NCBI RefSeq assembly: GCF_000015565.1
Contig: NC_008786.1
Span: 1,426,001-1,490,000 of the forward strand
DNA length: 64,000 nucleotides
DNA from: Verminephrobacter eiseniae EF01-2
Lineage (GTDB): Bacteria; Pseudomonadota; Gammaproteobacteria; Burkholderiales; Burkholderiaceae_C
Reading direction: 5' to 3'
Made by a program: the position numbers and the translations under genes. Of the stretch, positions 38,502 to 48,425 are shown piece after piece. The notes beneath the pieces are model-generated. The model was not told the DNA's origin. It saw only the letters and a program-made list of their open reading frames with translations, and made no database searches. Position 1 is the first letter of the stretch; each line of letters starts with the position of its first letter.

Positions 38502-39467
38502 ATGATGAAACTGTGGTCTGTGGTGTTGGTCGCGCTGCTGGTGCTGGCACATGCCGATGCCGACGCCAAGCGGCTCGGGGGTGGCAAGTCCATGGGCAGG
38601 CAATCGGGCAACGTGACGCAGCGCGAGGCGGCAACGCCGCCGGCCAGTCCGGGAGCGCCAGCCCAGAACGCCGCCAAGCCGGCAACATCGCCGGCAGCGG
38701 CCGCACCGGCGACGAAGCCCTGGGGCGCGATGCTCGGCGGTCTGGCGGCGGGTCTGGGCCTGGCCTGGCTGGCGCATTCGCTGGGCCTGGGCGCAGGCTT
38801 TGGCCAGTTCCTGATGATCGCGCTGCTCGCCATGCTGGCCTATGCCGTCTACAGGATGGTGCTGCGTGCCCGCCAAGGCGGCGCGGGCGGCTCCGGGCTG
38901 GCCTTGCAGGGTGCGGGCGCAAGCTCGCCGCAGGCCGCGCAGGCGCCCGTGCAGTACAGCCCCCACAACGTGGGCAACGACGCCTCGGCGCGCCCCTGGG
39001 AGGGCAGCGGCATGGCTGGCCGCCAGCCGGCCGCAGGGGTGGTGATCGGCTCGGGCTTGGCCGGTGCGCAGAATTGGGGTGTGCCCGAGGGCTTCGACAC
39101 GGACGGCTTTCTGGCTGCGGCCAAGCGCAATTTCGTCACGCTGCAAGCGGCCTGGGACCGTTCGGACATCAGCACGCTGCGCTCCATGATGACCGACGAC
39201 ATGCTCGGCGAGATCCGCGCGCAACTGGCCGAGCGCGAAGCGCAGCATGGTGCGCAGAGCCAGCAGACCGAGGCGGTGATGATCGAGGCCCGCTTGCTGG
39301 GCATCGAAGACCAGGCCGACTGCTACATGGCCAGCGTCGAGTTCTCCGGCATGATCCGTGAAGAGCCATCGGCCGGCGCCAGCCCCTTCCGTGAGGTCTG
39401 GAACATGACCAAGTCCAAGGCCGGCAGCACCGGCTGGCTGGTGGCCGGGGTGCAGGCATTGCAGTAA
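38502..39467 (+). CDS. Tim44-like domain protein, exported or membrane anchored
   Basis: A 321-residue protein with an N-terminal signal sequence (MMKLWSVVLVALLVLAHADA), a Ser/Gln/Ala/Pro-rich segment, one or two hydrophobic spans around residues 80-115 (LGGLAAGLGLAWLAHSLGLG), and a C-terminal Tim44-like domain (FDTDGFLAAAKRNFVTLQAAWDRSD, VWNMTKSKAGSTGWLVAGVQ). A GGAG site precedes a double ATG. Homologues are usually found here between ubiE and ubiJ in Burkholderiales. Its exact role is unknown. Confidence 0.88.
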   Translation: MMKLWSVVLVALLVLAHADADAKRLGGGKSMGRQSGNVTQREAATPPASPGAPAQNAAKPATSPAAAAPATKPWGAMLGGLAAGLGLAWLAHSLGLGAGFGQFLMIALLAMLAYAVYRMVLRARQGGAGGSGLALQGAGASSPQAAQAPVQYSPHNVGNDASARPWEGSGMAGRQPAAGVVIGSGLAGAQNWGVPEGFDTDGFLAAAKRNFVTLQAAWDRSDISTLRSMMTDDMLGEIRAQLAEREAQHGAQSQQTEAVMIEARLLGIEDQADCYMASVEFSGMIREEPSAGASPFREVWNMTKSKAGSTGWLVAGVQALQ

Positions 39468-39534
39468 GAATCCAGGCCATCGGGCTTCTTCGCTCGTCCG
39501 GCGGGCTTGCGGTTCAGGGAATAATCGGGGGACC

Positions 39535-40128
39535 ATGGCAACACCACAGTCCCCTTTTTCCTTGCTGAACGGCCTGCTCGCGCGCGTGGCCGCCGGCCCG
39601 CAACCACCGCCGCAATGGCTGGTGCATGAGATGCAGCAGCGCATGGTGCTGTTTCTCAACCATGTGCTGATGCAGGAAAAGCAGGCCATGGAGCGCTTGC
39701 TGCGGCAAAAAGGCCGCGTGGCCCGCGTGCAATGGCGCAGTTGGTCGCTGGCGCTGCTGATCACGCCGGCCGGGCTGTTCGACCTGGCCCCCGAGACGGC
39801 TGCGCCGGATCTGCGGCTGGAGCTGTCCGAGCCCTCGGCGCTTGCGTTGGCCCAGGGCGCGTTGCGCGGCGACAAGCCGGCCATCCGCATCGAAGGCGAT
39901 GTGCAACTGGCCGCCGACATCAACTGGCTCGCGGACCATGTGCGCTGGGAGCCGGAGGAAGACTTGGCGCGCGTGATCGGCGACATGCCCGCGCATATGC
40001 TGGCGCAGCTTGCCCGCCGTGCGGCGCAGGCCCTGCGCCAGTTCGTGGGCGCGCGCCGGGCGCCGCCGGCACAGCCTCCTGCGGCAGCGCCAGTGCCGGC
40101 CAATGGCACCGACCGGGCCGACGCATGA
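39535..40128 (+). CDS. ubiJ: UbiJ, SCP2-domain ubiquinone biosynthesis factor
   Basis: Accessory factor that binds lipid intermediates for the Ubi enzyme complex. The 197 residues show the SCP2-like layout: [18 protein letters not shown] near the N-terminus, then [34 protein letters not shown], a typical UbiJ segment, and a proline/alanine-rich tail. The TGA overlaps the ATG of ubiB (ATGA), so the two are translationally coupled, which supports the assignment. Confidence 0.92.
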   Translation: MATPQSPFSLLNGLLARVAAGPQPPPQWLVHEMQQRMVLFLNHVLMQEKQAMERLLRQKGRVARVQWRSWSLALLITPAGLFDLAPETAAPDLRLELSEPSALALAQGALRGDKPAIRIEGDVQLAADINWLADHVRWEPEEDLARVIGDMPAHMLAQLARRAAQALRQFVGARRAPPAQPPAAAPVPANGTDRADA

Positions 40129-41690
40129 AGCGCTTTCTGCGGGGCGCGACCATCTTGTGGGTGGTGTTCCGGTTTGGCCTCGATGGGCTGGTGCTCGACA
40201 GCTTTCAAAAGCCCGGGCTGCGGTTGCTGGCGCGCATGGTGTCCGTCGGGCGCCGTCTGGACGCGCCGCGCGGGCAGCGCCTGCGCGAGGCGCTGGAGCG
40301 CCTGGGGCCGATCTTCGTCAAGTTCGGTCAGGTGCTCTCGACACGGCGCGACCTGCTGCCGGCCGACATCGCCGACGAACTGGCGCGGCTGCAAGACCGG
40401 GTGGCGCCCTTTGCGCCCGAGATCGCCATCGCCACCATCGAGCGCGCGTTTCACCGCCCGGTGGATCAGGTCTTTGGCGCGTTCGAGCGCGTGCCGGTGG
40501 CCAGCGCCTCGATCGCGCAGGTGCATTTCGCCACGCTGCGGGACCGCCAGGGCATCGAGCGCGAGGTGGCGGTCAAGGTGCTGCGCCCGGGCATGTTGGC
40601 GGTGATAGAAAAAGACCTGAGCCTGATGCGCATGATGGCCGGCTGGGTGGAGAGCCTGTCTGCCGACGGCAAGCGCCTCAAACCGCGCCAGGTGGTGGCC
40701 GAGTTCGACAACTACCTGCACGACGAGCTCGACCTGGTGCGCGAGGCGGCCAATGCCGCGCAACTGCGCCGCAACATGCAGGGCCTGGACCTGGTGCTGA
40801 TACCGGAGGTTTTCTGGGATTTCTGCCACCCCGAGGTGATGGTGATGCAGCGCATGAACGGCGTGCCGATCAGCCAGATCGAGCGCCTGCGCCAAGCCGG
40901 GGCGGACATCTCCAAGCTGGCGCGCGACGGCGTCACGATCTTTTTCACGCAGGTGTTCCGCGACGGCTTCTTTCATGCCGACATGCACCCGGGCAACATA
41001 CAGGTCAGCCTGGAGCCGGCCACTTTCGGGCGCTGTATCTCGCTCGACTTCGGCATCGTGGGCACGCTGACCGAATCGGACAAGGAATATCTGGCGCAGA
41101 ACTTCGTGGCCTTTTTTCGCCGCGACTACAAGCGTGTGGCCGAGTTGCATATCGAAAGCGGTTGGGTGCCTCCCGAGACCCGGGCCAACGACCTCGAATC
41201 GGCCATCCGCGCCGTGTGCGAGCCGTACTTTGATCGGCCGCTCAAGGAGATCTCGCTGGGCATGGTGCTGATGCGCCTGTTCCAGACCTCGCGCCGCTTT
41301 CACGTCGAGATCCAGCCCCAACTGGTGCTGCTGCAAAAAACCTTGCTCAACATCGAGGGCCTGGGCCGGGAGCTCGATCCGGAACTCGACCTGTGGAGCA
41401 CCGCCAAGCCCTTCCTGGAAAAGTGGATGCTCGAACGAATGGGGCCACAGCGCCTGTGGCGCCAGCTACGGGCCGAAGCACCGCATTACGCCAAGCTGCT
41501 GCCCGAACTGCCGCGCCTGCTCCATGGCGTGCTGCGCCAGCCCCCTGCGGAGCAGCAGCAGGTTCTGCGCGAACTGCTCGATGCGCAAAAGCGCACCAAC
41601 CGCCTGCTGCAGTCCATCATTTACGGCGGGGTCGGTTTCGTGCTCGGCCTGCTGGCGATGCAGTGGTTCATGCGCATCCGCGTTTTCTGA
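40125..41690 (+). CDS. ubiB: UbiB, ubiquinone biosynthesis ATPase/kinase-like protein
   Basis: Atypical kinase-fold protein required for ubiquinone synthesis, 521 residues, membrane anchored. It shows the family signature [33 protein letters not shown] with the alanine-rich nucleotide loop, VAVKVLRPG with the lysine, [11 protein letters not shown] and [10 protein letters not shown], and two C-terminal membrane spans ([16 protein letters not shown]). The start was fixed by the overlap with ubiJ. Confidence 0.96.
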   Translation: MKRFLRGATILWVVFRFGLDGLVLDSFQKPGLRLLARMVSVGRRLDAPRGQRLREALERLGPIFVKFGQVLSTRRDLLPADIADELARLQDRVAPFAPEIAIATIERAFHRPVDQVFGAFERVPVASASIAQVHFATLRDRQGIEREVAVKVLRPGMLAVIEKDLSLMRMMAGWVESLSADGKRLKPRQVVAEFDNYLHDELDLVREAANAAQLRRNMQGLDLVLIPEVFWDFCHPEVMVMQRMNGVPISQIERLRQAGADISKLARDGVTIFFTQVFRDGFFHADMHPGNIQVSLEPATFGRCISLDFGIVGTLTESDKEYLAQNFVAFFRRDYKRVAELHIESGWVPPETRANDLESAIRAVCEPYFDRPLKEISLGMVLMRLFQTSRRFHVEIQPQLVLLQKTLLNIEGLGRELDPELDLWSTAKPFLEKWMLERMGPQRLWRQLRAEAPHYAKLLPELPRLLHGVLRQPPAEQQQVLRELLDAQKRTNRLLQSIIYGGVGFVLGLLAMQWFMRIRVF

Positions 41691-42070
41691 TGCGCGAAAG
41701 TGACTCCATCCGTTGCCATCCATCTTTTGCCTCTCCTCAACCCACCCTGGAGTGCCGGAGCGGCACCATGGGCATGGTCATCGCAAGCCTGGCGACGCTG
41801 GTCTGCGGCGCATCCCGAGTGCCACTGGTCTTGGCCTGTACTGCCAGCGCGCCACCACCATGTTGGCGCTGACCATGGGCCTGGGGGTGTGGCGGTTGTT
41901 CGTCGCCAGCCCCATGCGGCCGAGTCCTTCCCGTAGCAACGGGCCGCCATGGCGAGCAGGCGCGCTGTTGCCTCAGCGGATCGACGATCACAAGAGGCAG
42001 GCCCCACGACGAGAAGGCAGTGTGGGCCCAATGCCGACACGGTATGGGGCCGGAAAACGGGGTGAAACCG
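41691..42070. other. Gap between ubiB and the toxin-antitoxin pair; no gene recognised
   Basis: This 380-base stretch has open frames on both strands but none with a recognisable domain, membrane pattern or ribosome site. Its position between ubiB and an apparently inserted gene pair suggests it may be remains of the inserted DNA. No terminal repeats are evident. Confidence 0.4.
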
Positions 42071-42502
42071 CTACTTTTGTCTTTCCCGGTGCGGGAAAAG
42101 GCCGCGGATCACTCCCAAAAAGGCCGCCAAAACACTGACCGTCACCCCTGTCGTCACGGCAATGATCACTTTCTCGGTCCACAGCTCAATGCCGAAGCAT
42201 GCTTTTACGAAACCCTGTGCAGCCAGCAAGACCCCCCAACACCCAAGGCATCCGACAGCCAATCGATAGGCTTTGTTTGCGAACTTCTCGCGCAGTTGCC
42301 GATTCGCCCGCATGTCGGCAATCTTCTCGTCGCGAAGCTCGTCCGGGAATTTTCCGGAGGGCGGCGCATCCTCACCGTCCAGAGATGCCCCGTCATCAAC
42401 GGCCGACTCTTGATGGGCGGTGGAGGACGATTGCTTGCCACGGATCTGTTCCTTCCAATCTATCGCTGGCGTGCTTGGCGGATTGGAAGGCAAATCGGCC
42501 AT
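42071..42502 (-). CDS. Small two-helix membrane protein, candidate toxin partner of the Panacea protein
   Basis: A 143-residue protein with a hydrophilic N-terminal half (to about residue 75) and two predicted membrane spans near residues 81-99 (LAVGCLGCWGVLLAAQGFV) and 111-131 (KVIIAVTTGVTVSVLAAFLGV), ending in a basic tail. Between spans and tail it resembles the small membrane proteins that often follow Panacea-domain antitoxins, ending ...GVIRGLFPHRERQK. The start is eight bases after the stop of the Panacea gene, so one transcript is likely. Toxicity by membrane damage is inferred, not shown. Confidence 0.65.
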   Translation of the reverse strand: MADLPSNPPSTPAIDWKEQIRGKQSSSTAHQESAVDDGASLDGEDAPPSGKFPDELRDEKIADMRANRQLREKFANKAYRLAVGCLGCWGVLLAAQGFVKACFGIELWTEKVIIAVTTGVTVSVLAAFLGVIRGLFPHRERQK

Positions 42503-42510
42503 CGTTGGAC

Positions 42511-42996
42511 TTATTGGATCGAAGGATCGTTGCGAATTTGTTCAGCGGTGATTACCGTGCCGTCGGCACCGCCGCCCGTAGCCCACGCAGAACCTTCCAG
42601 ATGGGTCATGCGCGATAGCTCCTGGGCATCGACAGCGCCATAGCGGTCGATGATGGCATCTATCAAACCCCATGTGTCCCGATCCGCCAAGGGGACCATC
42701 GGTATTTTGACGGCGTAGTCATCATCGCTCATTGCCAGGGTCGTCGCCTTGCGGGTGATGGGCCGATGGCCATAAGCCCTGAACTCATGGTAGACAGCCG
42801 GTATCACCGGCCCATGCTTCCAGCGCGCAAAGTGATCATCGAGAAGCGGGAAGCCTCTGACTTTCAGATGCCATGCTTGCGTGAAATACAGCAGCTTTTG
42901 CAGCTTCATGGGTGTCAGATTCGGAATGGCGCCTTGCCCAGCCTTCTGAACGAAGGCATTGGCGATGGCAAAAGCAGAGTACTCGGGGTGCGCCAT
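42511..42996 (-). CDS. Panacea domain (SocA/DUF4065-like) antitoxin
   Basis: A 161-residue protein of the Panacea family. It shows AFAIANAFVQKAG, the diagnostic LTPMKLQKLLYFTQAWHLKV, and the later FARWKHGPVIPAVYHEFRAYG. The Panacea domain is the antitoxin half of many toxin-antitoxin pairs with unrelated toxins. The ATG is preceded by a strong GGAGG site. The partner is most likely the membrane protein encoded eight bases downstream. Both read leftward, against ubiB and fmdB on either side, consistent with an inserted cassette. Confidence 0.88.
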   Translation of the reverse strand: MAHPEYSAFAIANAFVQKAGQGAIPNLTPMKLQKLLYFTQAWHLKVRGFPLLDDHFARWKHGPVIPAVYHEFRAYGHRPITRKATTLAMSDDDYAVKIPMVPLADRDTWGLIDAIIDRYGAVDAQELSRMTHLEGSAWATGGGADGTVITAEQIRNDPSIQ

Positions 42997-43151
42997 GGTT
43001 CATACCTCCAGTGAAAACATGTGCCAAAGCCTTGGGTAGCGTGCCTTGGGCCTTGGATCTTAGCTTGGAATCCGCTTGGCGTCCCCTTCAGGATCGGCAC
43101 GCCACCTATAATCGAAGGCTTTGCATTTGCCCTTGACCTTGATACACCGAT

Positions 43152-43496
43152 ATGCCTATTTACGCCTACCGATGCGGCTCCTGCGGCCATGCCAAGGATG
43201 TGCTGCAAAAACTCTCCGACCAGCCACTGACGCGATGCCCGGCCTGCGGTGCCGAGGCTTTTGCCAAGCAGCTGACGGCGGCGGGCTTTCAGCTCAAAGG
43301 CTCTGGTTGGTACGTGACCGATTTTCGTGGCGGCAGCAGCGCGCCGGCCAAGACCGACGACGCCAAAGCGGACGCCAAGACGGATGCCAAGCCTGAAGCC
43401 GCCGGCACCGGCACCGGCGCTGCTGCGGAAAAAGCAGCGCCGAGCGCAAGCACCTCCAGCGCCAGCAGCAGTTCTTCTTCTGCCCCGTCGAACTGA
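43152..43496 (+). CDS. FmdB-type zinc ribbon protein
   Basis: A 114-residue protein starting MPIYAYRCGSCGHAKDVLQKL, with two CxxC pairs (CGSC and CPAC) that make a small zinc ribbon, followed by GFQLKGSGWYVTDF and a long Ala/Ser/Lys-rich low-complexity tail. FmdB-family proteins are small putative regulators of unknown mechanism. It is followed after eight bases by the DUF502 gene and then aspS, the standard beta-proteobacterial order. Confidence 0.9.
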   Translation: MPIYAYRCGSCGHAKDVLQKLSDQPLTRCPACGAEAFAKQLTAAGFQLKGSGWYVTDFRGGSSAPAKTDDAKADAKTDAKPEAAGTGTGAAAEKAAPSASTSSASSSSSSAPSN

Positions 43497-43504
43497 GTTC
43501 GGGC

Positions 43505-44143
43505 ATGGCTGCGTTGCGCAAATGGCTGTTGACGGGTCTGCTGGTGATCGTGCCCGGTGTCATTACCGCCTGGGTGCTCAACTGGATCGTGGGCATGCTC
43601 GACCAGACCCTGCTGATCCTGCCTGGCGCATGGCAGCCCGACAAACTGCTGGGGGTTCATGTGCCGGGCTTCGGGGTGGTGCTGACGCTGCTGATCTTGT
43701 TGCTCGTGGGCGCCATCGCCAGCAATTTTGCCGGGCGCAAGCTGGTGCAGTGGGGCGACGCGCTGGTGCACCGCATTCCGGTGGTGCGCTCCATCTACTC
43801 CAGCGTCAAGCAGGTGTCGGATACGCTGTTCTCCGAAAGCGGCAATGCGTTTCGCAAGGCCGTGCTGGTGCAATGGCCCCGCGATGGTGTCTGGACCGTG
43901 GCCTTCGTCACGGGCGCGCCCGGCGGTGAAGTGGCGGCCTATTTGCGTGACGATTTCGTCAGTGTGTACGTGCCCACGACCCCGAACCCGACCGGTGGCT
44001 ACTTCGTGATGATGCGCAGGAGCGACTGCGTAGAGCTCGACATGAGCGTGGATACCGCCCTCAAATACATCGTGTCCATGGGCGTGGTTGCGCCGGCGGA
44101 CCCGTTGCTCGCAGCCCTGCGCTCCGATGAACCCTCTCTTTGA
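43505..44143 (+). CDS. DUF502 membrane protein
   Basis: A 212-residue inner-membrane protein. Two N-terminal spans (WLLTGLLVIVPGVITAWVLNWIVG and LTLLILLLVGAIASNFAG) precede a soluble domain with RIPVVRSIYSSVKQVSDTLF and GGYFVMMRRSDCVELDMSV, the DUF502 signatures. Function is unknown. It lies between fmdB (8 bases) and aspS (30 bases), so the three are likely co-transcribed. Confidence 0.9.
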   Translation: MAALRKWLLTGLLVIVPGVITAWVLNWIVGMLDQTLLILPGAWQPDKLLGVHVPGFGVVLTLLILLLVGAIASNFAGRKLVQWGDALVHRIPVVRSIYSSVKQVSDTLFSESGNAFRKAVLVQWPRDGVWTVAFVTGAPGGEVAAYLRDDFVSVYVPTTPNPTGGYFVMMRRSDCVELDMSVDTALKYIVSMGVVAPADPLLAALRSDEPSL

Positions 44144-44173
44144 CGCGCCACTGCGGCGCCGGAAGTTTTTGCC

Positions 44174-45988
44174 ATGGCCATGCGCACCCACTACTGCGGT
44201 CTCGTGACCCAAGCCCTGATGGGCCAAACCGTGACCCTGGCGGGCTGGGTGAACCGCCGCCGCGACCACGGCGGTGTGATCTTCATCGACCTGCGTGACC
44301 GCGAAGGCCATGTGCAGGTGGTGTGCGACCCCGAGCGCGAGCAGATGTTCAAGACCGCCGAAGGGTTGCGCAGCGAGTTCTGCGTGCAGGTCACGGGCTT
44401 GGTGCGCGCGCGCCCGGACGGCAGCAGCAACGACCGGATCAAGAGCGGTCAGATCGAAGTGCTGTGCCACGCGCTGAACGTGCTCAACCCTTCGGTCACG
44501 CCGGCGTTCCAGATCGATGAGGAAAACCTGTCGGAAACCACGCGCCTGACGCACCGCGTGCTCGATCTGCGCCGCCCCTACATGCAGCGCAACCTGATGC
44601 TGCGCTACAAGGTGGCGATGCAGGTGCGCAACTTCCTCGATGCCAACGGCTTCATCGACATCGAAACCCCGATGCTCACCAAGAGCACGCCCGAAGGCGC
44701 GCGCGACTACCTGGTGCCCAGCCGCGTGCACGACGGCCAGTTCTTTGCGCTGCCCCAATCGCCCCAACTGTTCAAGCAACTGCTGATGGTGGCCGGGTTC
44801 GATCGCTACTACCAGATCACCAAGTGCTTTCGTGACGAAGACCTGCGCGCCGACCGCCAGCCCGAATTCACCCAGATCGACATCGAAACCTCGTTCATGC
44901 AAGAGCAGGACATCCGCGACCTGTTCCAGGACATGATCGAGACGGTGTTCCGGAACACGCTGGGCGTGGACCTGGGCGAATTTCCGGTGATGACCTACCA
45001 GGATGCGACCAGCCGCTACGGCTCGGACAAGCCCGATCTGCGCGTCAAGCTCGAATTCACCGAGCTGACCGGGGTGATGAAGGATGTCGACTTCAAGGTG
45101 TTCTCGGGCGCGGCCGGCATGAAGGGCGGCCGCGTGGTGGGCCTGCGCGTGCCCGGCGGCGCGCGCGACGCCGGCGGCCTCTCGCGCGGCGAGATCGACG
45201 CCTACACCGAGTTCGTCAAGATCTACGGCGCCAAGGGCCTGGCTTACATCAAGGTCAACGCGCGTGCCCGCGGGCGTGACGGCCTGCAGTCGCCGATCGT
45301 GAAGAACCTGCACGATGCCGCGCTCACCGAAATCCTTGCGCGCACGGGTGCCCAGGACGGCGATCTGATCTTTTTTGGCGCGGACAAGGAAAAGATCGTC
45401 AACGACGCCATCGGCGCATTGCGCACCAAGATCGGCCACAGCGAATTCGGCAAGAAGAACGGCCTGTTCGAGGAGCGCTGGGCAGCGCTGTGGGTGGTGG
45501 ACTTTCCGATGTTCGAGTTCGACGAACAAGCGCAGCGCTACAGCGCCATGCACCACCCCTTCACGGCGCCCAAGGACGGCCATGAGGACTGGATGGCCAG
45601 CGCGCCCGAAAAATGCATCTCCAAGGGCTACGACATGGTGCTCAACGGCTGGGAAATGGGCGGCGGCTCAGTCCGTATCCACCGCGCCGATGTGCAGCAA
45701 AAGGTGTTCGACGCGCTCCAGATCACGCCCGAGGAAGCCCGGCTCAAGTTCGGCTTCCTGCTCGACGCGCTGCAATATGGCGCGCCGCCGCATGGCGGCA
45801 TGGCCTTTGGCCTGGACCGCATCGTGACCCTGATGACCGGCGCCGAGTCGATTCGCGACGTGATCGCCTTCCCCAAGACCCAGCGCGCACAATGCCTGCT
45901 GACCCAGGCGCCCAGCCCTGTGGATGAAAAACAACTGCGCGAGTTGCACATCCGCTTGCGCAACCCTGACGCAGCCAAGGCCCACTGA
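44174..45988 (+). CDS. aspS: Aspartyl-tRNA synthetase
   Basis: Charges tRNA-Asp, and possibly tRNA-Asn in genomes lacking AsnRS. The 604 residues comprise an N-terminal OB-fold anticodon-binding domain ([24 protein letters not shown]), class II motif 2 ([20 protein letters not shown]), a GAD insertion domain, and motif 3 ([15 protein letters not shown]). Length matches the bacterial enzyme. Two ATG codons occur two codons apart at the start; the first was taken. Confidence 0.97.
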   Translation: MAMRTHYCGLVTQALMGQTVTLAGWVNRRRDHGGVIFIDLRDREGHVQVVCDPEREQMFKTAEGLRSEFCVQVTGLVRARPDGSSNDRIKSGQIEVLCHALNVLNPSVTPAFQIDEENLSETTRLTHRVLDLRRPYMQRNLMLRYKVAMQVRNFLDANGFIDIETPMLTKSTPEGARDYLVPSRVHDGQFFALPQSPQLFKQLLMVAGFDRYYQITKCFRDEDLRADRQPEFTQIDIETSFMQEQDIRDLFQDMIETVFRNTLGVDLGEFPVMTYQDATSRYGSDKPDLRVKLEFTELTGVMKDVDFKVFSGAAGMKGGRVVGLRVPGGARDAGGLSRGEIDAYTEFVKIYGAKGLAYIKVNARARGRDGLQSPIVKNLHDAALTEILARTGAQDGDLIFFGADKEKIVNDAIGALRTKIGHSEFGKKNGLFEERWAALWVVDFPMFEFDEQAQRYSAMHHPFTAPKDGHEDWMASAPEKCISKGYDMVLNGWEMGGGSVRIHRADVQQKVFDALQITPEEARLKFGFLLDALQYGAPPHGGMAFGLDRIVTLMTGAESIRDVIAFPKTQRAQCLLTQAPSPVDEKQLRELHIRLRNPDAAKAH

Positions 45989-46104
45989 TCCGGCAACGGG
46001 CGCCGGCTTCCGAAACCAGGCAGGCGCCGGCGTTGTCCCTTCAGCGGCACAAGCCGCAGGCAGTGCAGGGCGGTGTTTCACCTTCCCTGCGACACAATCT
46101 GGTC

Positions 46105-46842
46105 ATGGAACAAGACGATATCTTGCGTGTGGCAAGCTACAACATCCACAAGGGAGTGCAAGGCATAGGCCCGGGGCGTCGGCTGGAAATCCACAACCTG
46201 GGCCTGGCGATCGAGCAGCTCGACGCCGACATCGTCTGCCTGCAGGAAGTGCGCAAGCTGCACCGGCGCGAGCAAGCCTACTTTCAGCGCTGGCCCGAAC
46301 TGCCGCAGGCCCAATTCCTGGCGCCCGAAGGCTATGAAGCCGTGTACCGCACCAACGCCGTCACCCGGCATGGCGAGCATGGCAACGCACTGCTGTCGCG
46401 CTGGCCCGTGATCGGGCACCAGCATCAGGATCTGTCGGACCACCGCTTCGAGCAGCGCGGCCTGCTGCATGTGCAGCTCGATGTCCATGGCCGGCCCCTG
46501 CACGTGATCGTGGTGCACCTGGGGCTGATAGCGGGCAGCCGCATGCGCCAGATCGAGCGGCTGCAAGGCTTCATCGAGCGCGAGGTGCCGTCCGCCGCGC
46601 CGCTGGTGGTGGCCGGGGACTTCAACGACTGGGGCGTGCAGGTCAAGCGCATGCTGGCCGGCTTTGCGCTGCTGGAGTTCGATGCGCCGCGCGCCTTTAC
46701 CTACCCGGCACGGTTGCCGCTGGTGCAGCTCGACCATGTGTATGCGCGCGGGCTGGCACCGCTGTCGCTGCATGTGCCGCGAGGCCGGATCTGGTGGCGC
46801 ATGTCGGACCACCTGCCGTTGATCGCCGAATTCCGGCGCTGA
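46105..46842 (+). CDS. Endonuclease/exonuclease/phosphatase family protein
   Basis: Metal-dependent EEP-fold hydrolase of 245 residues. The motifs are LRVASYNIHKGVQG, DIVCLQEVRK, VVHLGLIAGSRMRQ, VVAGDFNDW and MSDHLPLIAEF, together forming the catalytic site. No signal peptide is seen. The ATG at 46105 is chosen because homology begins there; a longer in-frame start at 46033 is unsupported. It lies four bases before the cardiolipin synthase gene, the same pairing seen in E. coli ybhP-clsB, so a role in phospholipid metabolism is plausible. Confidence 0.92.
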   Translation: MEQDDILRVASYNIHKGVQGIGPGRRLEIHNLGLAIEQLDADIVCLQEVRKLHRREQAYFQRWPELPQAQFLAPEGYEAVYRTNAVTRHGEHGNALLSRWPVIGHQHQDLSDHRFEQRGLLHVQLDVHGRPLHVIVVHLGLIAGSRMRQIERLQGFIEREVPSAAPLVVAGDFNDWGVQVKRMLAGFALLEFDAPRAFTYPARLPLVQLDHVYARGLAPLSLHVPRGRIWWRMSDHLPLIAEFRR

Positions 46843-46846
46843 ACCC

Positions 46847-48097
46847 GTGACGAAAAAGCCGACCATGGCCCAGGCATCCGGATTTGCCGCAGACCACCGG
46901 GTGCGCCTGTTGCAAGGGACCGGGGAGCTTTTTCCGGCCCTGATCGAGGCCATGGACGCCGCGCTGTCGGACATACAGTTCGAGACCTATATCTTCGACT
47001 TCACCGACTCGGGCGCGAGCGTGGCCCAGGCGCTGATGCGCGCCGCCGCGCGTGGCGTGCGCACCCGGCTGGTGGTCGATGGCGTGGGCACCGGCCCCTT
47101 GCCCCGCGTCTGGGCCGAGCGCCTGCACGCCGCCGGGGTGCAGTGCTGCGTGTACTCGCCGCTGGGGCCCTTGGGATTGTTGCTGCCCCGGTGCTGGCGC
47201 CGGCTGCACCGCAAGCTGTGCGTGGTCGATGGCCGCCTGCTGTTTTGCGGCGGCATCAATGTGCTCGATGACTTTCACGACCCCAAACATGGCCGGCTCG
47301 AAGCGCCGCGTCTCGATTTTGCCGTGCGCGCCAGCGGCAGCCTGGTGGCGCTGGCCAGCGACGCGATGGAGCAACTGTGGTGGCGCCTGCAGGCCGTGCG
47401 CGATGCGCGCCAGCGGCGCCTGCCCGAGGCGTTGCAAGCGTTGCAGGCGCTGCGCACGGCCAGTGTGACCAGTGCGGCCAGGCGCGCGGCCCACGGCGAT
47501 GCCGGGCAGTTCATGCGCGCCGCGCTGGTGCTGCGCGACAACCTGCGCCACCGCAGCCAGATCGAGCGCGCCTACCGCCGCGCCATCGGTGCCGCGCGGC
47601 GCGAGATCATCATTGCCAATGCCTACTTCATGCCCGGCGGCAAACTGCGCCGCGCGCTGGTGCTGGCCGCGCTCCGGGGGGTGCGCGTGCGCCTGCTGTT
47701 GCAGGGGCGCTATGAGCACTTCATGCAGTACCACGCGGCCCGGCCGGTGTATGGCGCGCTGCTGGCCGCCGGGGTGGAGATCTACGAATACGCCCCGAGC
47801 TTTTTGCATGCCAAGGTGGCCGTGATCGATGCCCAGGGCCGCCGACCCTGGGCCACCGTGGGTTCGTCGAACCTGGACCCGTTGAGCCTGCTGCTGGCGC
47901 GTGAGGCCAACGTGGTGGTGCAAGACGCCGCCTTTGCCTGCGACCTGCGCCAGCGCCTGCTGCGCGCGATACAGCAAGCCGGGCGGCGCATGGACCCGGC
48001 GCGCTACGCCGGCCGGCCGCTGCGCCAGCGCCTGCTCGAGCGCATCGCCTACGCGCTGATGCGGCTGGCCCTGTGGGTCACGGGCCAGCGTTATTGA
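46847..48097 (+). CDS. clsB: Cardiolipin synthase B
   Basis: Phospholipase D-type enzyme that makes cardiolipin, 416 residues from a GTG start (an ATG at 46865 is an alternative; neither has a strong ribosome site). Two HKD motifs are visible: HRKLCVVDGRLLFCGG and HAKVAVIDAQGRRPWATVGSSNLDPLSL. It lies four bases after the EEP gene. Predicted cytoplasmic or peripheral on the inner membrane, like E. coli ClsB. Confidence 0.93.
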   Translation: MTKKPTMAQASGFAADHRVRLLQGTGELFPALIEAMDAALSDIQFETYIFDFTDSGASVAQALMRAAARGVRTRLVVDGVGTGPLPRVWAERLHAAGVQCCVYSPLGPLGLLLPRCWRRLHRKLCVVDGRLLFCGGINVLDDFHDPKHGRLEAPRLDFAVRASGSLVALASDAMEQLWWRLQAVRDARQRRLPEALQALQALRTASVTSAARRAAHGDAGQFMRAALVLRDNLRHRSQIERAYRRAIGAARREIIIANAYFMPGGKLRRALVLAALRGVRVRLLLQGRYEHFMQYHAARPVYGALLAAGVEIYEYAPSFLHAKVAVIDAQGRRPWATVGSSNLDPLSLLLAREANVVVQDAAFACDLRQRLLRAIQQAGRRMDPARYAGRPLRQRLLERIAYALMRLALWVTGQRY

Positions 48098-48425
48098 GCC
48101 TCCGTGCGAACGATGGATTCGTCGGGCCGTGGCACCTCGCTGCGCGTCTGCCTGGTGCGCGCTCCGGCAAATGATTGCTCATACCCGCAGCGATGCCGGC
48201 GGCGATGGGATCGAGCGCACAGGGCAACGGGAAAACCCGCCGGCATACCCCGCTCGCATACACTGCCGCCCGATTCCCGCAGGGACGACTGCCCAGGGCG
48301 CGAAGGCGCCCGGGCCGACCCCGGTGACGCTATTGAAATAGTAGCTTATGACGTATGATTGGCTTGCACCCGGGGCGAAAACCATTGCGCCTGTGCGCGG
48401 GCCGTTCACTGGTACGATGCGGGCC
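48098..48425. other. Gap between clsB and folE
   Basis: This 328-base stretch has no supported gene. Its only clear structure is the 42-base repeat at 48329-48370. The folE promoter and leader should lie here, but I do not see a good promoter match. Confidence 0.5.
48329..48370 (+). repeat. 42-base Comamonadaceae-type repeat, copy B
   Basis: Starts GCTATTGAAATAGTAGCT and ends GCTTGCACC, 42 bases, aligned without gaps to copy A at 37577. It lies 56 bases before the folE start, in a gap with no gene. Confidence 0.7.

Noticed and set aside
38481..41336. A 951-residue minus-strand open frame over Tim44-like, ubiJ and ubiB
   Set aside because: It is antisense to three well-supported genes, and its composition is unlike real proteins.
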